Below are positions 16,271-26,505 of a stretch of 64,000 nucleotides of DNA, piece after piece. The stretch is from assembly GCF_026343945.1 (NCBI RefSeq), contig NZ_JAPKNJ010000001.1:1674001-1738000 (forward strand). The letters run 5' to 3'. The position numbers and the translations under genes are program-made. This DNA is from Kaistia algarum. GTDB taxonomy: Bacteria > Pseudomonadota > Alphaproteobacteria > Rhizobiales > Kaistiaceae. The notes beneath the pieces are model-generated. The model was given only the letters and a program-made list of their open reading frames with translations. It was not told the DNA's origin and searched no databases. Each line of letters starts with the position of its first letter. The stretch's first letter is position 1.

Positions 16271-19200
16271 TGTCCATCCTCGCCGCGCTCCGCCACGTCA
16301 CCCGCTACAGCTACGACAAGCCCGTCGCGCTCGGTCCGCAGGTCGTCCGCCTCCGACCTGCGCCACATTGCCGGACGAAGGTGCCGAGCTATTCGCTGAA
16401 GGTGAAGCCCGACAATCATTTCGTGAACTGGCAGCAAGACCCGCACGGCAACTGGCAGGCCCGGTTCGTCTTCCCGGAAAAGACGCAGGAATTTTCGATC
16501 GAGATAGACCTTCTCGCCGAACTCGAGGTCTACAATCCGTTCGATTTCTTCGTCGAGCCCTATGCCGACCAGTTCCCCTTCGCCTATGAGCCCTCGCTCG
16601 CCGTCGAACTCGCAGCCTATCTTGAGCCCGAACCCGCCGGACCGCTGCTCGAGGCCTTCATGGCCTCGATCCCGCGCGGGCCGATGCAGATCGTCGACTT
16701 CCTGGTTTCCATCAACCAGCGACTGCAGCACGACATCAGCTATCTGATCCGCATGGAACCCGGCGTCCAGACGCCGGAGGAAACACTGTCGTCCCGCGCC
16801 GGCTCCTGTCGCGATTCGGGCTGGCTGCTGGTGCAGGCGCTACGCCATCTGGGGCTCGCCGCCCGGTTTGTCTCCGGCTATCTGATCCAGCTCAAGCCCG
16901 ATGTCGCCGCGCTCGATGGCCCCTCGGGCACCGAGGTCGACTTCACGGACCTGCATGCCTGGGCCGAGGTCTATGTGCCCGGTGCCGGCTGGATCGGCAT
17001 GGATCCGACCTCCGGTCTCTTCACCGGCGAAGGTCACCTCCCCCTCTGCGCCACGCCGCATTTTCGCTCGGCGGCGCCCATCACGGGAGGCTTCGCCGCC
17101 GATCCGGATACCGAGACCTCATTCGACTTCGAGATGCGGGTCGATCGCGTCGCGGAGCGGCCGCGCGTGACGCTGCCCTTTTCCGACGAGAGCTGGGCCG
17201 CGCTCGATGCGCTTGGCCATCAGGTCGACGCCGATCTTGTCGCGAACGACGTGCGCCTCACCATGGGCGGCGAGCCGACCTTCGTTTCGATCGACGACTA
17301 CCAGGCGGCCGAATGGAACACCGCCGCGGTCGGCCCGACCAAGCGGACGCGGGCCGATGATCTGATCCGCCGCCTGCGTACCCGCTTCGCGCCGGGCGGG
17401 TTCCTGCATTACGGGCAGGGCAAATGGTATCCCGGCGAAAGCCTGCCGCGCTGGACCTTCGCGCTGTACTGGCGCAAGGACGGCAAGCCGATCTGGCGCG
17501 ATCCGAGCCTGATCGCCGTCGAATCGACCCCGCAGGCCGCCACGTCGGAGCAGGCGGGTGCGTTCCTGACTAACCTTTCCGAGCGTCTCGGCATTTCGAA
17601 GGATCACGTGATCCCGGCCTTTGAGGATCCAGCGCATTGGATTCTCAAGGAAGCCGAACTGCCGGAGAACGTCACCACCGGCGATTCCAAGCTGGAGGAT
17701 CCAGAGGCAAGGGCCCGGATCGCGCGCGTCTTCGAGCGCGGCCTCGGCAACGCTTCCGGCTACATCCTTCCGGTGCAGCGCTGGCAGGCCAAGGCCGCGC
17801 GACGCTGGGCTTCGGAAAAATGGCCGCTCCGGCGCGGCAAGATGTTCCTCGTGCCCGGCGACAGTCCGGTTGGCTATCGCCTGCCGCTGGCCTCGCTTCC
17901 CTATGTGCCGGTCTCGTCCTACCCGTTCATCATCCAGCGCGACCCCGGCTCGATCAGCGCCACCCTTCCCGATCCGGACGAACTCGCCGCCCTGGTTTCG
18001 CGGACCGGACAGGCGAGCCAGGATCCGGACCGGGCCGAGCAGGTCGAACAATATTTCACCGGCGGCCTCTCCGTACGAACGGCGATCGCCATAGAGCCCC
18101 GCGATGGCCGGCTCTGCGTGTTTATGCCGCCGACCGAGCGGCTTGAGGATTATCTGGAGCTTATCGCCTCGGTCGAGGCAAGCGCGAAAGAACTGGGCCT
18201 CACCGTCCACGTCGAGGGCTACCCGCCGCCGATCGACCCGCGCCTCGACGTCATCAAGGTGACGCCGGATCCGGGCGTCATCGAGGTCAACATCCACCCC
18301 TCGGCCGACTGGACGCAGTGCGTTGCGACGACGCGCGATCTCTATGAGGAGGCGCGGCTATCCCGGCTCGGCACGGAAAAGTTCATGACGGACGGACGCC
18401 ACACCGGCACCGGGGGCGGCAACCACGTCGTGGTGGGCGGTGCGCATCCGGCCGACAGCCCGTTCCTGAGACGGCCCGACCTGCTGAAGAGCCTGGTGCT
18501 CTACTGGCAGCGCCATCCCTCGCTCTCCTACCTGTTCTCCGGCCTCTTCATCGGGCCGACGAGCCAGGCGCCGCGAATCGACGAGGCGCGGCACGACAGC
18601 CTCTACGAACTCGAGATCGCCATGTCGAAGGTACCGGCGCCGGGCTGGGGCGCGCCCCCGCCGCCGTGGCTGGTCGACCGGCTATTCCGCAACCTGCTCG
18701 TCGATGTCACCGGCAATACGCACCGGGCCGAGATCTGCATCGACAAGCTCTATTCGCCCGACGGCCCGACCGGCCGCCTCGGCCTCGTCGAATTCCGCTC
18801 CTTTGAAATGCCGCCGGACTACCGCATGAGCCTCGCGCAGCAATTGCTGGTCCGGGCGCTCATCTCCTGGTTCTGGAAGTCGCCGCAGCAGGGCTCGCTG
18901 ATGCGCTGGGGCACGCAGTTGCATGACCGCTTCATGCTTCCACATTTCGTCTGGTCCGATTTCCTCGGCGTACTCGGCGATCTGCGTAACGCCGGCTACG
19001 CCTTCGATCCGCTCTGGTTCGAGGCACAGCGCGAATTCCGCTTCCCGTTCTTCGGTGCGATCGAGCAGCAGGGTGTGCGGCTGGAGCTGCGCCAGGCGCT
19101 GGAGCCCTGGCATGTGCTCGGCGAGGAGGGTGCGATCGGTGGCACGGTCCGCTATGTCGACAGCTCGGTCGAGCGCATCGAGGTCAAGGCTGCCGGCTTC

Positions 19201-19590
19201 GAGCCGCGCCGGCACGTCATCTCCTGCAATGGCCGCCGCATGCCGATGACGTCGACGGGGACGGCAGGCAGCTATGTCGCCGGCGTACGCTTCAAGGCGT
19301 GGCAGCCGGCCTCGGGACTGCATCCGACGATTCCGGTCCATGCTCCCTTGACCTTCGATATAGTCGATACTTGGTCGAACCGGTCGGTCGGCGGCTGCGT
19401 CTATCATGTCGCCCATCCGGGCGGCCGCAACTACGATACGTTCCCGGTCAATTCCTACGAGGCAGAGGCCCGGCGCCTCGCCCGGTTCGAATCCATGGGG
19501 CATACGGCGGGCACTTATCTGCCACCCGCGGAAGCGCCAACGGCCGAGTTCCCTGTGACACTCGATTTGCGCCGGCCCGCCGGCATTTGA
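16270..19590 (+). CDS. Transglutaminase-like protein with large DUF2126 domain
   Basis: A 1106-residue cytoplasmic protein. Residues 1-300 are a bacterial transglutaminase-like unit with N-terminal beta region and the triad C180 (GSCRDSG), H229 (LHAWAEV) and D245 (GMDPTSG). From about 320 to the end is DUF2126, with motifs [34 protein letters not shown] and [20 protein letters not shown]. These proteins are encoded beside ATP-grasp/alpha-E proteins across proteobacteria; Iyer and colleagues proposed a peptide-synthesis or peptide-modifying system. The ATG at 16270 overlaps the preceding ORF stop. It ends 7 bp before the next gene. Confidence 0.88.
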   Translation: MSILAALRHVTRYSYDKPVALGPQVVRLRPAPHCRTKVPSYSLKVKPDNHFVNWQQDPHGNWQARFVFPEKTQEFSIEIDLLAELEVYNPFDFFVEPYADQFPFAYEPSLAVELAAYLEPEPAGPLLEAFMASIPRGPMQIVDFLVSINQRLQHDISYLIRMEPGVQTPEETLSSRAGSCRDSGWLLVQALRHLGLAARFVSGYLIQLKPDVAALDGPSGTEVDFTDLHAWAEVYVPGAGWIGMDPTSGLFTGEGHLPLCATPHFRSAAPITGGFAADPDTETSFDFEMRVDRVAERPRVTLPFSDESWAALDALGHQVDADLVANDVRLTMGGEPTFVSIDDYQAAEWNTAAVGPTKRTRADDLIRRLRTRFAPGGFLHYGQGKWYPGESLPRWTFALYWRKDGKPIWRDPSLIAVESTPQAATSEQAGAFLTNLSERLGISKDHVIPAFEDPAHWILKEAELPENVTTGDSKLEDPEARARIARVFERGLGNASGYILPVQRWQAKAARRWASEKWPLRRGKMFLVPGDSPVGYRLPLASLPYVPVSSYPFIIQRDPGSISATLPDPDELAALVSRTGQASQDPDRAEQVEQYFTGGLSVRTAIAIEPRDGRLCVFMPPTERLEDYLELIASVEASAKELGLTVHVEGYPPPIDPRLDVIKVTPDPGVIEVNIHPSADWTQCVATTRDLYEEARLSRLGTEKFMTDGRHTGTGGGNHVVVGGAHPADSPFLRRPDLLKSLVLYWQRHPSLSYLFSGLFIGPTSQAPRIDEARHDSLYELEIAMSKVPAPGWGAPPPPWLVDRLFRNLLVDVTGNTHRAEICIDKLYSPDGPTGRLGLVEFRSFEMPPDYRMSLAQQLLVRALISWFWKSPQQGSLMRWGTQLHDRFMLPHFVWSDFLGVLGDLRNAGYAFDPLWFEAQREFRFPFFGAIEQQGVRLELRQALEPWHVLGEEGAIGGTVRYVDSSVERIEVKAAGFEPRRHVISCNGRRMPMTSTGTAGSYVAGVRFKAWQPASGLHPTIPVHAPLTFDIVDTWSNRSVGGCVYHVAHPGGRNYDTFPVNSYEAEARRLARFESMGHTAGTYLPPAEAPTAEFPVTLDLRRPAGI

Positions 19591-19597
19591 GGTCATC

Positions 19598-22108
19598 GTG
19601 AACCGAAAGGACTCGTCGCGCCGAAGCCGTGCCGCCGCCGAACGGGCGATGCGGCTCGTCGCGAACTACAAGCCGCTGCCCGGCGCAGCCGACGAACTCA
19701 TCGGCAAGGACGGGCGCATGCGTCCGCACTGGGTCCGCTTTGTCGAGACGATGGCGGAACTGGGTCCGCGCGAGGTGGCGCACCGCTTTGGCCTCGCCGA
19801 TCGGCATCTGGCCGATTCCGGCGTGGTGCTGCGCGTCTATGGCGACGAGACGGGCGACGAGCGACCCTGGCCGCTTTCGCATGTGCCGTTCCTGATTGCG
19901 CCGGAGGAATGGAAGCATCTCGAAGCCGGTCTAATCCAGCGGGCCAAGCTGCTCGATGCGATCCTGGGCGATGTCTATGACGAGGGAAAGCTGGCACGCG
20001 ACGGCGCCCTCCCAGCGGCGATCGTGGCGGGAAGCCCGGAATTCCTGCGCCCGCTGGTCGGCTCGCGCCCCGTCGGCGATCACCATTTGCGCTTCTACGC
20101 GGTCGATGTCGGCCGCGGGCCGGATGGACGGTGGTGGGTGCTATCGGATCGCACGCAGGCGCCTTCCGGCGCGGGCTATGCGCTGGAGAATCGCATCGCT
20201 CTGTCGCAGGCCTTCCCCGACATTTATCGCAATTTCAACGTCGAGAGGCTCGCCGGCTTCTTTCAATCCTTTCGGGCCGGCCTCAACACGCTGAACCGGC
20301 ACGAGGAGACGCGCGTCGCGCTGCTGACGCCCGGCCCGCTCAACGAAACCTATTTCGAGCACGCCTATCTCGCGCGTTATCTCGGCTTCGTTCTCGTCGA
20401 GGGCGGAGATCTGACCGTCCGCGACAACACGGTCTATATGCGCACCATATCGGGGCTGAAGCGCGCCGATGTGCTGCTGCGCCGCCTCGATGCGGATTTC
20501 ACCGATCCGCTGGAGTTCAATCCCGCCTCGCGCCTGGGTGTTCCGGGCCTTGCCGGCGCCGTGCGCCACCGGAACGTCGCGATCGCCAACGCGCTGGGTT
20601 CCGGCGTCGTCGAGGCGCGCGCCATGCTCGGCTTTCTGCCGGGGCTCTGCCGCCGGGTGCTGGGCGAAAGCCTGCTGCTGCCCAACGTCGCCACCTGGTG
20701 GTGCGGCCAGTCGCTGGAACGCGACCATGTCGTCGAGGAATTCGACCGCATGGTCATCGCGCCGGCGCTCGGCTCGACCATGCCCGGCATTCTTTCGCGC
20801 GGCTCCGTGCTTGGCGGCGAACTGACGCCCGAGCAGAAGGCCGAGCTGATCCACGACATCGGCCGGCGCGGATCGGATTATGTCGGGCAGGAAGTGGTCA
20901 AGCTCTCGACGACGCCGGTCTGGCGCGGCGAAGGCGAGGGCGCGCATCTGGAGCCACGCCCCTCAATCCTGCGCCTCTATGTGGCGCGATCGAGCGACGG
21001 CTGGACGGTCATGCCCGGCGGCTTCTGCCGCATTTCGGACCGCCCCGACGCCCGCGCCGTCACGCTGCAGCAGGGCGGCGTCTCGGCCGATGTCTGGGTG
21101 CTTTCCGACCAGCCGGTGGCGGAGACCACCCTGCTCTCCTCGCCCGACAAGGTGGCCCTCCGGCGCACGACGACGACGCTGCCGAGTCGGGCCGGCGAGA
21201 ACCTTTTCTGGCTCGGGCGCTATGTCGAACGGACCGAGGCGGCGCTTCGGATCGTGCGCGCCATCGCCGGTCGGCTGGTCGATGCCGAGGGTACCGGATC
21301 CTCGGTGATGAACCGGCTCGTTGCGACGCTCGTCTCCTCCGGGGCGGCGATGTCCGAAAAAGGGCCGACGCAGCCGCCGGCGCTGGCCTATGCCGCCCTC
21401 ACGGATCGTGGCTCGTTCAACACGGTTCCCCGTCTCGCGGAATCCTGCCGCCGCGCCGCGTCCGTCATCCGGGACCGGTTGTCGCCAGACGCTTGGCGCG
21501 CGGTGGCAGATCTCGAAATTCTCACGGCGCGGCCGCTCGAAGGCCGCACCGGCAGCGACATGCTCGAACGGGCCAATGACGCGTTGCGCATGATCGCCGC
21601 CTTCTCCGGCCTCGCTCAGGAAAACATGGTGCGCCAGCATGGATGGCGCTTCCTGGAACTCGGCCGCCGAATCGACCGCGGCCTCGCCATCGCCCGTGCC
21701 ACCCGCCATTGCGGCTTCGACGCACGTTCGGGAGAACTCGACGCACTGTTGGAACTCGCCGACAGCCAGATCACCTACCGCATCCGCTATGTCATGCAGT
21801 CGGCGCGCATTCCCGTGCTCGACCTCGTGCTGCTGGATAGTGGCAATCCGCGCGCGCTTGCCTTCCAGGCAGCCCGCATCCGGCAGGCGCTCGCTGAGCT
21901 GCCCGCTCATGCCCCGGGAGGCCTGCTCTCGCCGGCGGATCGCCTGGCGACGCGACTTTTCGCCGAGCTGGAGACCGCCGATGCGGCAAAGCTCGACGCC
22001 AATAGCGTGTTCGCCCACGAAAAGAGCCTGATGCAAATCTCGGACGAGATCGCGCTCGCCTATTTCACCCATCGCACGGCGTCCGACCGTGCCGAGGCCA
22101 GTGACTGA
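19598..22108 (+). CDS. Circularly permuted ATP-grasp plus alpha-E domain fusion
   Basis: An 836-residue protein combining two domains often made as separate proteins (DUF404/DUF407 and DUF403). Residues about 75-460 form the CP_ATPgrasp_2 domain with RFYAVDVGRGPDGRWWVLSDR, SGAGYALENR and LGSTMPGILSRG; residues about 505-825 are the helical alpha-E domain beginning GENLFWLGRYVERTEAALRI. Related ATP-grasp enzymes ligate a carboxylate to an amine, so an amide-forming role is likely; substrate is unknown. Start is GTG at 19598, 7 bp after the previous stop. It lies between two transglutaminase genes in one operon. Confidence 0.9.
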   Translation: MNRKDSSRRSRAAAERAMRLVANYKPLPGAADELIGKDGRMRPHWVRFVETMAELGPREVAHRFGLADRHLADSGVVLRVYGDETGDERPWPLSHVPFLIAPEEWKHLEAGLIQRAKLLDAILGDVYDEGKLARDGALPAAIVAGSPEFLRPLVGSRPVGDHHLRFYAVDVGRGPDGRWWVLSDRTQAPSGAGYALENRIALSQAFPDIYRNFNVERLAGFFQSFRAGLNTLNRHEETRVALLTPGPLNETYFEHAYLARYLGFVLVEGGDLTVRDNTVYMRTISGLKRADVLLRRLDADFTDPLEFNPASRLGVPGLAGAVRHRNVAIANALGSGVVEARAMLGFLPGLCRRVLGESLLLPNVATWWCGQSLERDHVVEEFDRMVIAPALGSTMPGILSRGSVLGGELTPEQKAELIHDIGRRGSDYVGQEVVKLSTTPVWRGEGEGAHLEPRPSILRLYVARSSDGWTVMPGGFCRISDRPDARAVTLQQGGVSADVWVLSDQPVAETTLLSSPDKVALRRTTTTLPSRAGENLFWLGRYVERTEAALRIVRAIAGRLVDAEGTGSSVMNRLVATLVSSGAAMSEKGPTQPPALAYAALTDRGSFNTVPRLAESCRRAASVIRDRLSPDAWRAVADLEILTARPLEGRTGSDMLERANDALRMIAAFSGLAQENMVRQHGWRFLELGRRIDRGLAIARATRHCGFDARSGELDALLELADSQITYRIRYVMQSARIPVLDLVLLDSGNPRALAFQAARIRQALAELPAHAPGGLLSPADRLATRLFAELETADAAKLDANSVFAHEKSLMQISDEIALAYFTHRTASDRAEASD

Positions 22109-22110
22109 TC

Positions 22111-22992
22111 GTGCTTTATGACATCCGGCAGGTCACCCATTACAGCTATGCCCTGCCCGTCCCCTTCGCGCGTCAGGCGCTGCGCCTTCTCCCCGTCGAT
22201 CGGCCGGGCCAGCGCGTCATCGCCTCCGACCTGTCGATCCGTCCCGCACCGACCGAGCGTGACGACGCCTTCGATTTTTTCGGCAACCGCATCACCACCG
22301 TCGCCTTCGCCTTTCCTCACGATGAATTGAGACTGGAGACGCGGGCCCGCGTCCTCGTCGATACGCCCGCCTTGCCGGAGGCAGCCTCGACGCCGCGCTT
22401 CGAGACGGTGCGACGGCTCGCCCTGACCGAACCCGATCTCGGGCCGCGCTCGCCGGTCCAGTTCCTCTTTCCCAGCCGCCTCATCGCCATCAACACCGAA
22501 ATCGGGGAATATGCCGCGGCCAGCTTTCCAGAGGGCCGGCCGGTCCTAGAGGGGGCGTTCGATCTGACGCGGCGGATCAAGGATGAGTTCCGCTACGATT
22601 CCGAGGCGACGGACGTCACCACGCTACCTGCCGAGGCTTTCGAACAGCGCGCCGGAGTCTGCCAGGACTTTGCCCATATCATGATTGCCGGATTGCGCAC
22701 GATGGGCCTGCCGGCGGCCTATGTCAGCGGCTTCCTGCGCACCGAGCCGCCGCCGGGACGGCCGCGCCTCGAAGGCGCCGATGCGACCCACGCGTGGGTT
22801 GCGGTGTGGTGCGGGCGCGATGCGGGCTGGATCGGCTTCGATCCCACGAACGGCGTGATTGCGGAGAATGACCATCTCGTCCTGGCGATTGGCCGGGACT
22901 ATGCGGACGCCGCTCCGGTGGACGGCGTTATCGTGACCTCGGGCGATCACACGCTCGATGTCGCCGTCGATGTCGTGCCCGTTGAATCCTGA
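22111..22992 (+). CDS. Transglutaminase family protein
   Basis: A 293-residue protein. It begins LYDIRQVTHYSYALPVPFARQ, the bacterial transglutaminase N-terminal region, and carries the catalytic triad C184 (AGVCQDFAH), H227 (THAWVAV) and D244 (GFDPTNG). It would act as a thiol peptidase or amide-exchanging enzyme. The GTG start at 22111 comes 2 bp after the ATP-grasp stop, so the three genes form a tight operon. The first and third genes share the same N-terminal layout ([17 protein letters not shown] against RQVTHYSYALPVPFARQ), suggesting duplication. Confidence 0.9.
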   Translation: MLYDIRQVTHYSYALPVPFARQALRLLPVDRPGQRVIASDLSIRPAPTERDDAFDFFGNRITTVAFAFPHDELRLETRARVLVDTPALPEAASTPRFETVRRLALTEPDLGPRSPVQFLFPSRLIAINTEIGEYAAASFPEGRPVLEGAFDLTRRIKDEFRYDSEATDVTTLPAEAFEQRAGVCQDFAHIMIAGLRTMGLPAAYVSGFLRTEPPPGRPRLEGADATHAWVAVWCGRDAGWIGFDPTNGVIAENDHLVLAIGRDYADAAPVDGVIVTSGDHTLDVAVDVVPVES

Positions 22993-23158
22993 TCCCGGGC
23001 AGGCTGGTATTTCGAGTTTGTACAATGTATCAGGACGGGGGCAGTTTTCACATTCCCGGTGAGTCTCTCGGCCGATTGGCCCGATAGCCTCTGCTGTCGA
23101 CGCGGCTCCGGGGAGCCACACCTCGACCACCGGTTCAAGATAGGATTACGTGATCGTC

Positions 23159-23440
23159 ATGTCTTCAACATTCGACATCGTTGCAGATGTAATCTCCGAA
23201 ACCAGCGAAATCCCGCGGGAGAAGATCACGCCGGAGATGCACGCGATCGATGATCTCGGCATCGACAGCCTGGACTTCCTCGATATCGTCTTCGCGCTCG
23301 ACAAGAAGTTCGGAATCAAGATTCCGCTCGAGCAGTGGACGCAGGAAGTCAACGCTGGCAAGGCAACGGTCGAGGAATATTTCGTCCTCAAGAACCTTTG
23401 CGCCCATATCGACGAACTGGTCGCGAAGAAGAACGCGTGA
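23159..23440 (+). CDS. acpXL: Acyl carrier protein AcpXL for very-long-chain fatty acids
   Basis: A 93-residue acyl carrier protein with the phosphopantetheine attachment Ser at S37 in [11 protein letters not shown]. The length and the C-terminal extension ([16 protein letters not shown]) match AcpXL, which carries the 27-hydroxyoctacosanoate chain for lipid A in rhizobia and Brucella. I use the ATG at 23159; a GTG three codons earlier is possible. It begins the cluster of six genes in the order known from Rhizobium: acpXL, fabZXL, fabF2XL, fabF1XL, adhXL, lpxXL. The 166-bp gap before it should hold the promoter; no clear motif was recognised. Confidence 0.93.
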   Translation: MSSTFDIVADVISETSEIPREKITPEMHAIDDLGIDSLDFLDIVFALDKKFGIKIPLEQWTQEVNAGKATVEEYFVLKNLCAHIDELVAKKNA

Positions 23441-23460
23441 CGAACGGCGTTTGAACGGCC

Positions 23461-23925
23461 ATGCGGCTCGAATATTTCCAGATGATCGACAGCGTCGTGT
23501 CCTTCGACGCGTCGACCGGCCAGATCCACGCCAAGGCATACGTGCCTTTAACCAGCCCCATTTTCGAGGGGCATTTCCCGGGCTACCCGATCCTGCCCGG
23601 CGTGCTTCTGATCGAGACCATGGCGCAGGCCTCGGGCTATCTGATCCTTGGCATGAACGGGCTCAGTCGGATGCCGTTCTTCGCCGGCGTCAAGAAGGCG
23701 AAGTTCCGCAAGTTCATCGAGCCCGGCAGCGAGCTGGACGTCTATGCGGACCTCGTTCATGACGGGTCCGGCTACAGCGTCACGCAGGCTCGGATCGAGC
23801 AGAATGGTCCGGTCTGCGACGCCGAACTGACGCTGCGCATCATGGATTTTCCGGCTCCCGAGCTTGAGGGCATGATCCGCGAGCGCGCCGAGTCCATCGG
23901 ACTTTCGGCTGTTGAGAGAACGTGA
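23461..23925 (+). CDS. fabZXL: 3-hydroxyacyl-ACP dehydratase FabZ-like protein
   Basis: A 154-residue hot-dog dehydratase. The catalytic His is in FEGHFPGYPILPGVLLIETMAQ, the FabZ signature, with the Glu in the central helix. It would dehydrate 3-hydroxyacyl-AcpXL intermediates during elongation of the very-long chain. It lies 20 bp after acpXL and overlaps the next gene by 4 bp (ATGA), as expected for an operon. Confidence 0.92.
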   Translation: MRLEYFQMIDSVVSFDASTGQIHAKAYVPLTSPIFEGHFPGYPILPGVLLIETMAQASGYLILGMNGLSRMPFFAGVKKAKFRKFIEPGSELDVYADLVHDGSGYSVTQARIEQNGPVCDAELTLRIMDFPAPELEGMIRERAESIGLSAVERT

Positions 23926-25145
23926 TGACCGCTGCGGCCGATAACGACATCTGGATCACCGGCATCGGCCTCATTTCTTCGCTCGGCGAGGGTGTGGACG
24001 CGCATTGGCGCGTCATGGCGGAGGGCGAACCCCGGCCGACGGCGGCGGATCTGGAGCGCTTCCAGCCATTTCCCGTCTACCCCATGGTGCCTCTGGAACT
24101 CGACCGGCAGATACCGCGCAAGGCCGACCAGCGCCAGATGGAGACGTGGCAGCGCCTCGGCACCTACGCCGCTGGTCTGGCTCTGGACGATGCCGGCCTC
24201 AAGGGCGACCTGCCGCGCCTCTCGCACATGGACATGATCGTGGCCGCCGGTGGCGGAGAGCGCGATCTTGAGGTCGACGGACAAATTCTGGCCGGGCTGG
24301 ACGGCGGGGCTCCCGAGGCCTTTTTGAACGAACGGCTCGCCAACGACCTTCGTCCCACGCTGTTTCTCGCCCAGCTTTCCAATCTCCTCGCCGGCAACAT
24401 CTCCATCGTCCACAAGGTCACGGGCTCGTCGCGCACCTTCATGGGCGAAGAGATTGCCGGCATCGGCGCCGTCGAAGTGGCGGCGCGCCGGATTCGCGCG
24501 GGCCAGGGCGATCTCTTCATCGTCGGCGGCGCCTATAACGCCGAGCGCAAGGACATGCTCCTGAGCCTGGCGCTCGGAAGAGTGCTCTGGGAAGGGGCCG
24601 ACGTCCCCGTCTGGGAGCGCGCCGCCCAGGGCGATGGCGGGACAATCACCGGCTCCGTCGGGGCCTTTCTGGTGCTTGAATCGCGCGCTCATGGCGAGGC
24701 ACGCGGTGCTAAGGCCTATGCCCGCCTCGCCTCCGTGCTGTCGGATCGCAGCCGGCGTCGGCCGGGCGAAGCCGCGGCAGCTGCGCTGCGCCAGTTCGAG
24801 AAGCTGGAGCCGGGCTTTGCGGCAGAACCCGTCGGCGTGATTTCGGGAGCGAGCGGCCTCGCCGCGGCGACGCTTGAAGAACGCGGGCTCTATGAGCGCC
24901 TCGCGACAGAGCGCCGCATCGGCCCGGTCCGGGCCTCGCAAAGCTGGATCGGCAACAGCCTCGAGACGGCATTTCCGGCGCAAGTTGCACTGGCGGCTCT
25001 GGCGGTACAGCGGGGCGGTTTCTATCTTCCCAGAGATGGCGGGGGCTTCGAGCGTCCCGTTGCTGGCACGCCACGACAGATCCTGGCGACGTCCTGGGGA
25101 TTCTGGCGCGGCGAAGGCATGGCGCTGGTCGAAGCGATCGATTGA
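23922..25145 (+). CDS. fabF2XL: Beta-ketoacyl-ACP synthase-like subunit lacking the catalytic triad
   Basis: A 407-residue thiolase-fold protein related to FabF. At the position of the nucleophile (TACASG in FabF) it has HKVTGSSRTF, with no Cys; at the first His (HGTGT) it has ISGASGLAAAT, and at the second (GHTLTAAG) it has IGNSLETAFP. It therefore should not condense by itself. The neighbouring fabF1XL is intact, so the pair may form a heterodimer like the KS and chain-length-factor subunits of type II polyketide synthases. Gene order and family match rhizobial fabF2XL. It overlaps fabZXL by 4 bp. Confidence 0.9.
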   Translation: MMTAAADNDIWITGIGLISSLGEGVDAHWRVMAEGEPRPTAADLERFQPFPVYPMVPLELDRQIPRKADQRQMETWQRLGTYAAGLALDDAGLKGDLPRLSHMDMIVAAGGGERDLEVDGQILAGLDGGAPEAFLNERLANDLRPTLFLAQLSNLLAGNISIVHKVTGSSRTFMGEEIAGIGAVEVAARRIRAGQGDLFIVGGAYNAERKDMLLSLALGRVLWEGADVPVWERAAQGDGGTITGSVGAFLVLESRAHGEARGAKAYARLASVLSDRSRRRPGEAAAAALRQFEKLEPGFAAEPVGVISGASGLAAATLEERGLYERLATERRIGPVRASQSWIGNSLETAFPAQVALAALAVQRGGFYLPRDGGGFERPVAGTPRQILATSWGFWRGEGMALVEAID

Positions 25146-25156
25146 AGGAGCAGGTC

Positions 25157-26437
25157 ATGGGCCGCACGCGGGATCATCTCGGAAGGCCGGTCGTCGCCGT
25201 GACCGGGATAGGGATCGTATCCTCGCTCGGCCAGGGCATTGACGATAATTGGGCCGCCCTGACGGCGGGCCGGTCCGGCATTCATCGGATCACGCGTTTC
25301 CCGACCGACCATCTGCGCACCACGATCGCCGGCACGGTCGACTTTCTCTTCCCCGAGGAAGTGCGCTCGCCGGTGCTGAGCGAACGTCTGGCGCATCTGG
25401 CCGCCGACGAGGCGATCACGCAATCGAACCTCGGCACGCCCGGCGATTTTCCCGGCATGCTTTTCATGGCCGTCCCGCCCGTCGAGCTGGAATGGCCGGC
25501 GCGACGCGATCTTTATGTCGGCACCGGCCCGGAAGAGGGCGACGCCTATGACCGGATGATCGGTCGCGCGCTGAAGCTCAATGATCCAGACGCCTACGAG
25601 TTTGCCCTTTATGCCTGCGTGGCCGACCGCATTGCCGATGCCTTCGGCACGCGCGGCGCGCCGATTTCGCTGTCGACCGCCTGTGCTTCGGGGGCTTCGG
25701 CCATTCAGCTCGGCGTCGAGGCCGTCCGTCGCGGCGATACTGACGCGGCGCTGGTCATCGGGACGGACGGTTCGATCCATATCGAGGGCCTGATCCGCTT
25801 CCAGCTTCTTTCGGCGCTTTCCACCGCGAACGAGGACCCGACCGCGGCATCGCGGCCGTTCTCGAAGAACCGCGACGGCTTCGTCATGGCCGAGGGCGCG
25901 GGCGCTCTGGTGCTGGAGGATTATGACGCGGCCAAAGCCCGGGGCGCCAAGATCCTCGGTGTCATTCGCGGCATCGCCGAGAAGGCGGATGATTTCCACC
26001 GCACCCGCTCCACCCCCGATGGTTCGCCGGTCATCGCGGCCATTCGCCAGGCGCTCGACGATGGCGGCGCCGGGATCGACGATGTCGACTACATCAACGC
26101 CCATGGCACCGGCACGCCCGAGAACGACAAGATGGAGGCGCTGTCGCTCGAAGCCGTGTTTGGCGAGCGCGTCACCAATATCCCAGCCTCCTCCAACAAA
26201 TCGATGATCGGCCATACGCTGACCGCCGCCGGCGCCATTGAGGCCGTGTTCTCGATCAAGACGATTCTGGAAGGCGTCATTCCTCCGACCATCAATTCTC
26301 ATATGCCCGATCCGTCGATCCATCTGGACGTCGTCCCGAACGTGGCCCGTAGCGCGCCAGTGTCGCTCGTCCTCTCCAATTCCTTCGGCTTCGGCGGCCA
26401 GAACGCGTGCCTGCTCATCGCGGCTGAGCCCGCCTGA
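25157..26437 (+). CDS. fabF1XL: Beta-ketoacyl-ACP synthase II (catalytic)
   Basis: A 426-residue FabF with all key residues: Cys in LSTACASGASAIQLG, His in NAHGTGTPEND, His in MIGHTLTAAGAIEAV, and the closing NSFGFGGQNACLL. It would extend acyl-AcpXL toward C28. The ATG at 25157 has AAGGAG upstream; an earlier TTG in frame is disregarded. It starts 11 bp after fabF2XL. Confidence 0.93.
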   Translation: MGRTRDHLGRPVVAVTGIGIVSSLGQGIDDNWAALTAGRSGIHRITRFPTDHLRTTIAGTVDFLFPEEVRSPVLSERLAHLAADEAITQSNLGTPGDFPGMLFMAVPPVELEWPARRDLYVGTGPEEGDAYDRMIGRALKLNDPDAYEFALYACVADRIADAFGTRGAPISLSTACASGASAIQLGVEAVRRGDTDAALVIGTDGSIHIEGLIRFQLLSALSTANEDPTAASRPFSKNRDGFVMAEGAGALVLEDYDAAKARGAKILGVIRGIAEKADDFHRTRSTPDGSPVIAAIRQALDDGGAGIDDVDYINAHGTGTPENDKMEALSLEAVFGERVTNIPASSNKSMIGHTLTAAGAIEAVFSIKTILEGVIPPTINSHMPDPSIHLDVVPNVARSAPVSLVLSNSFGFGGQNACLLIAAEPA

Positions 26438-26505
26438 AGGCCGGCCGACGCGGGGCTCTGGCATCTTTGGGCGCGAACCGCTAAGCAGGGCGCCTGTTTC
26501 GACGG

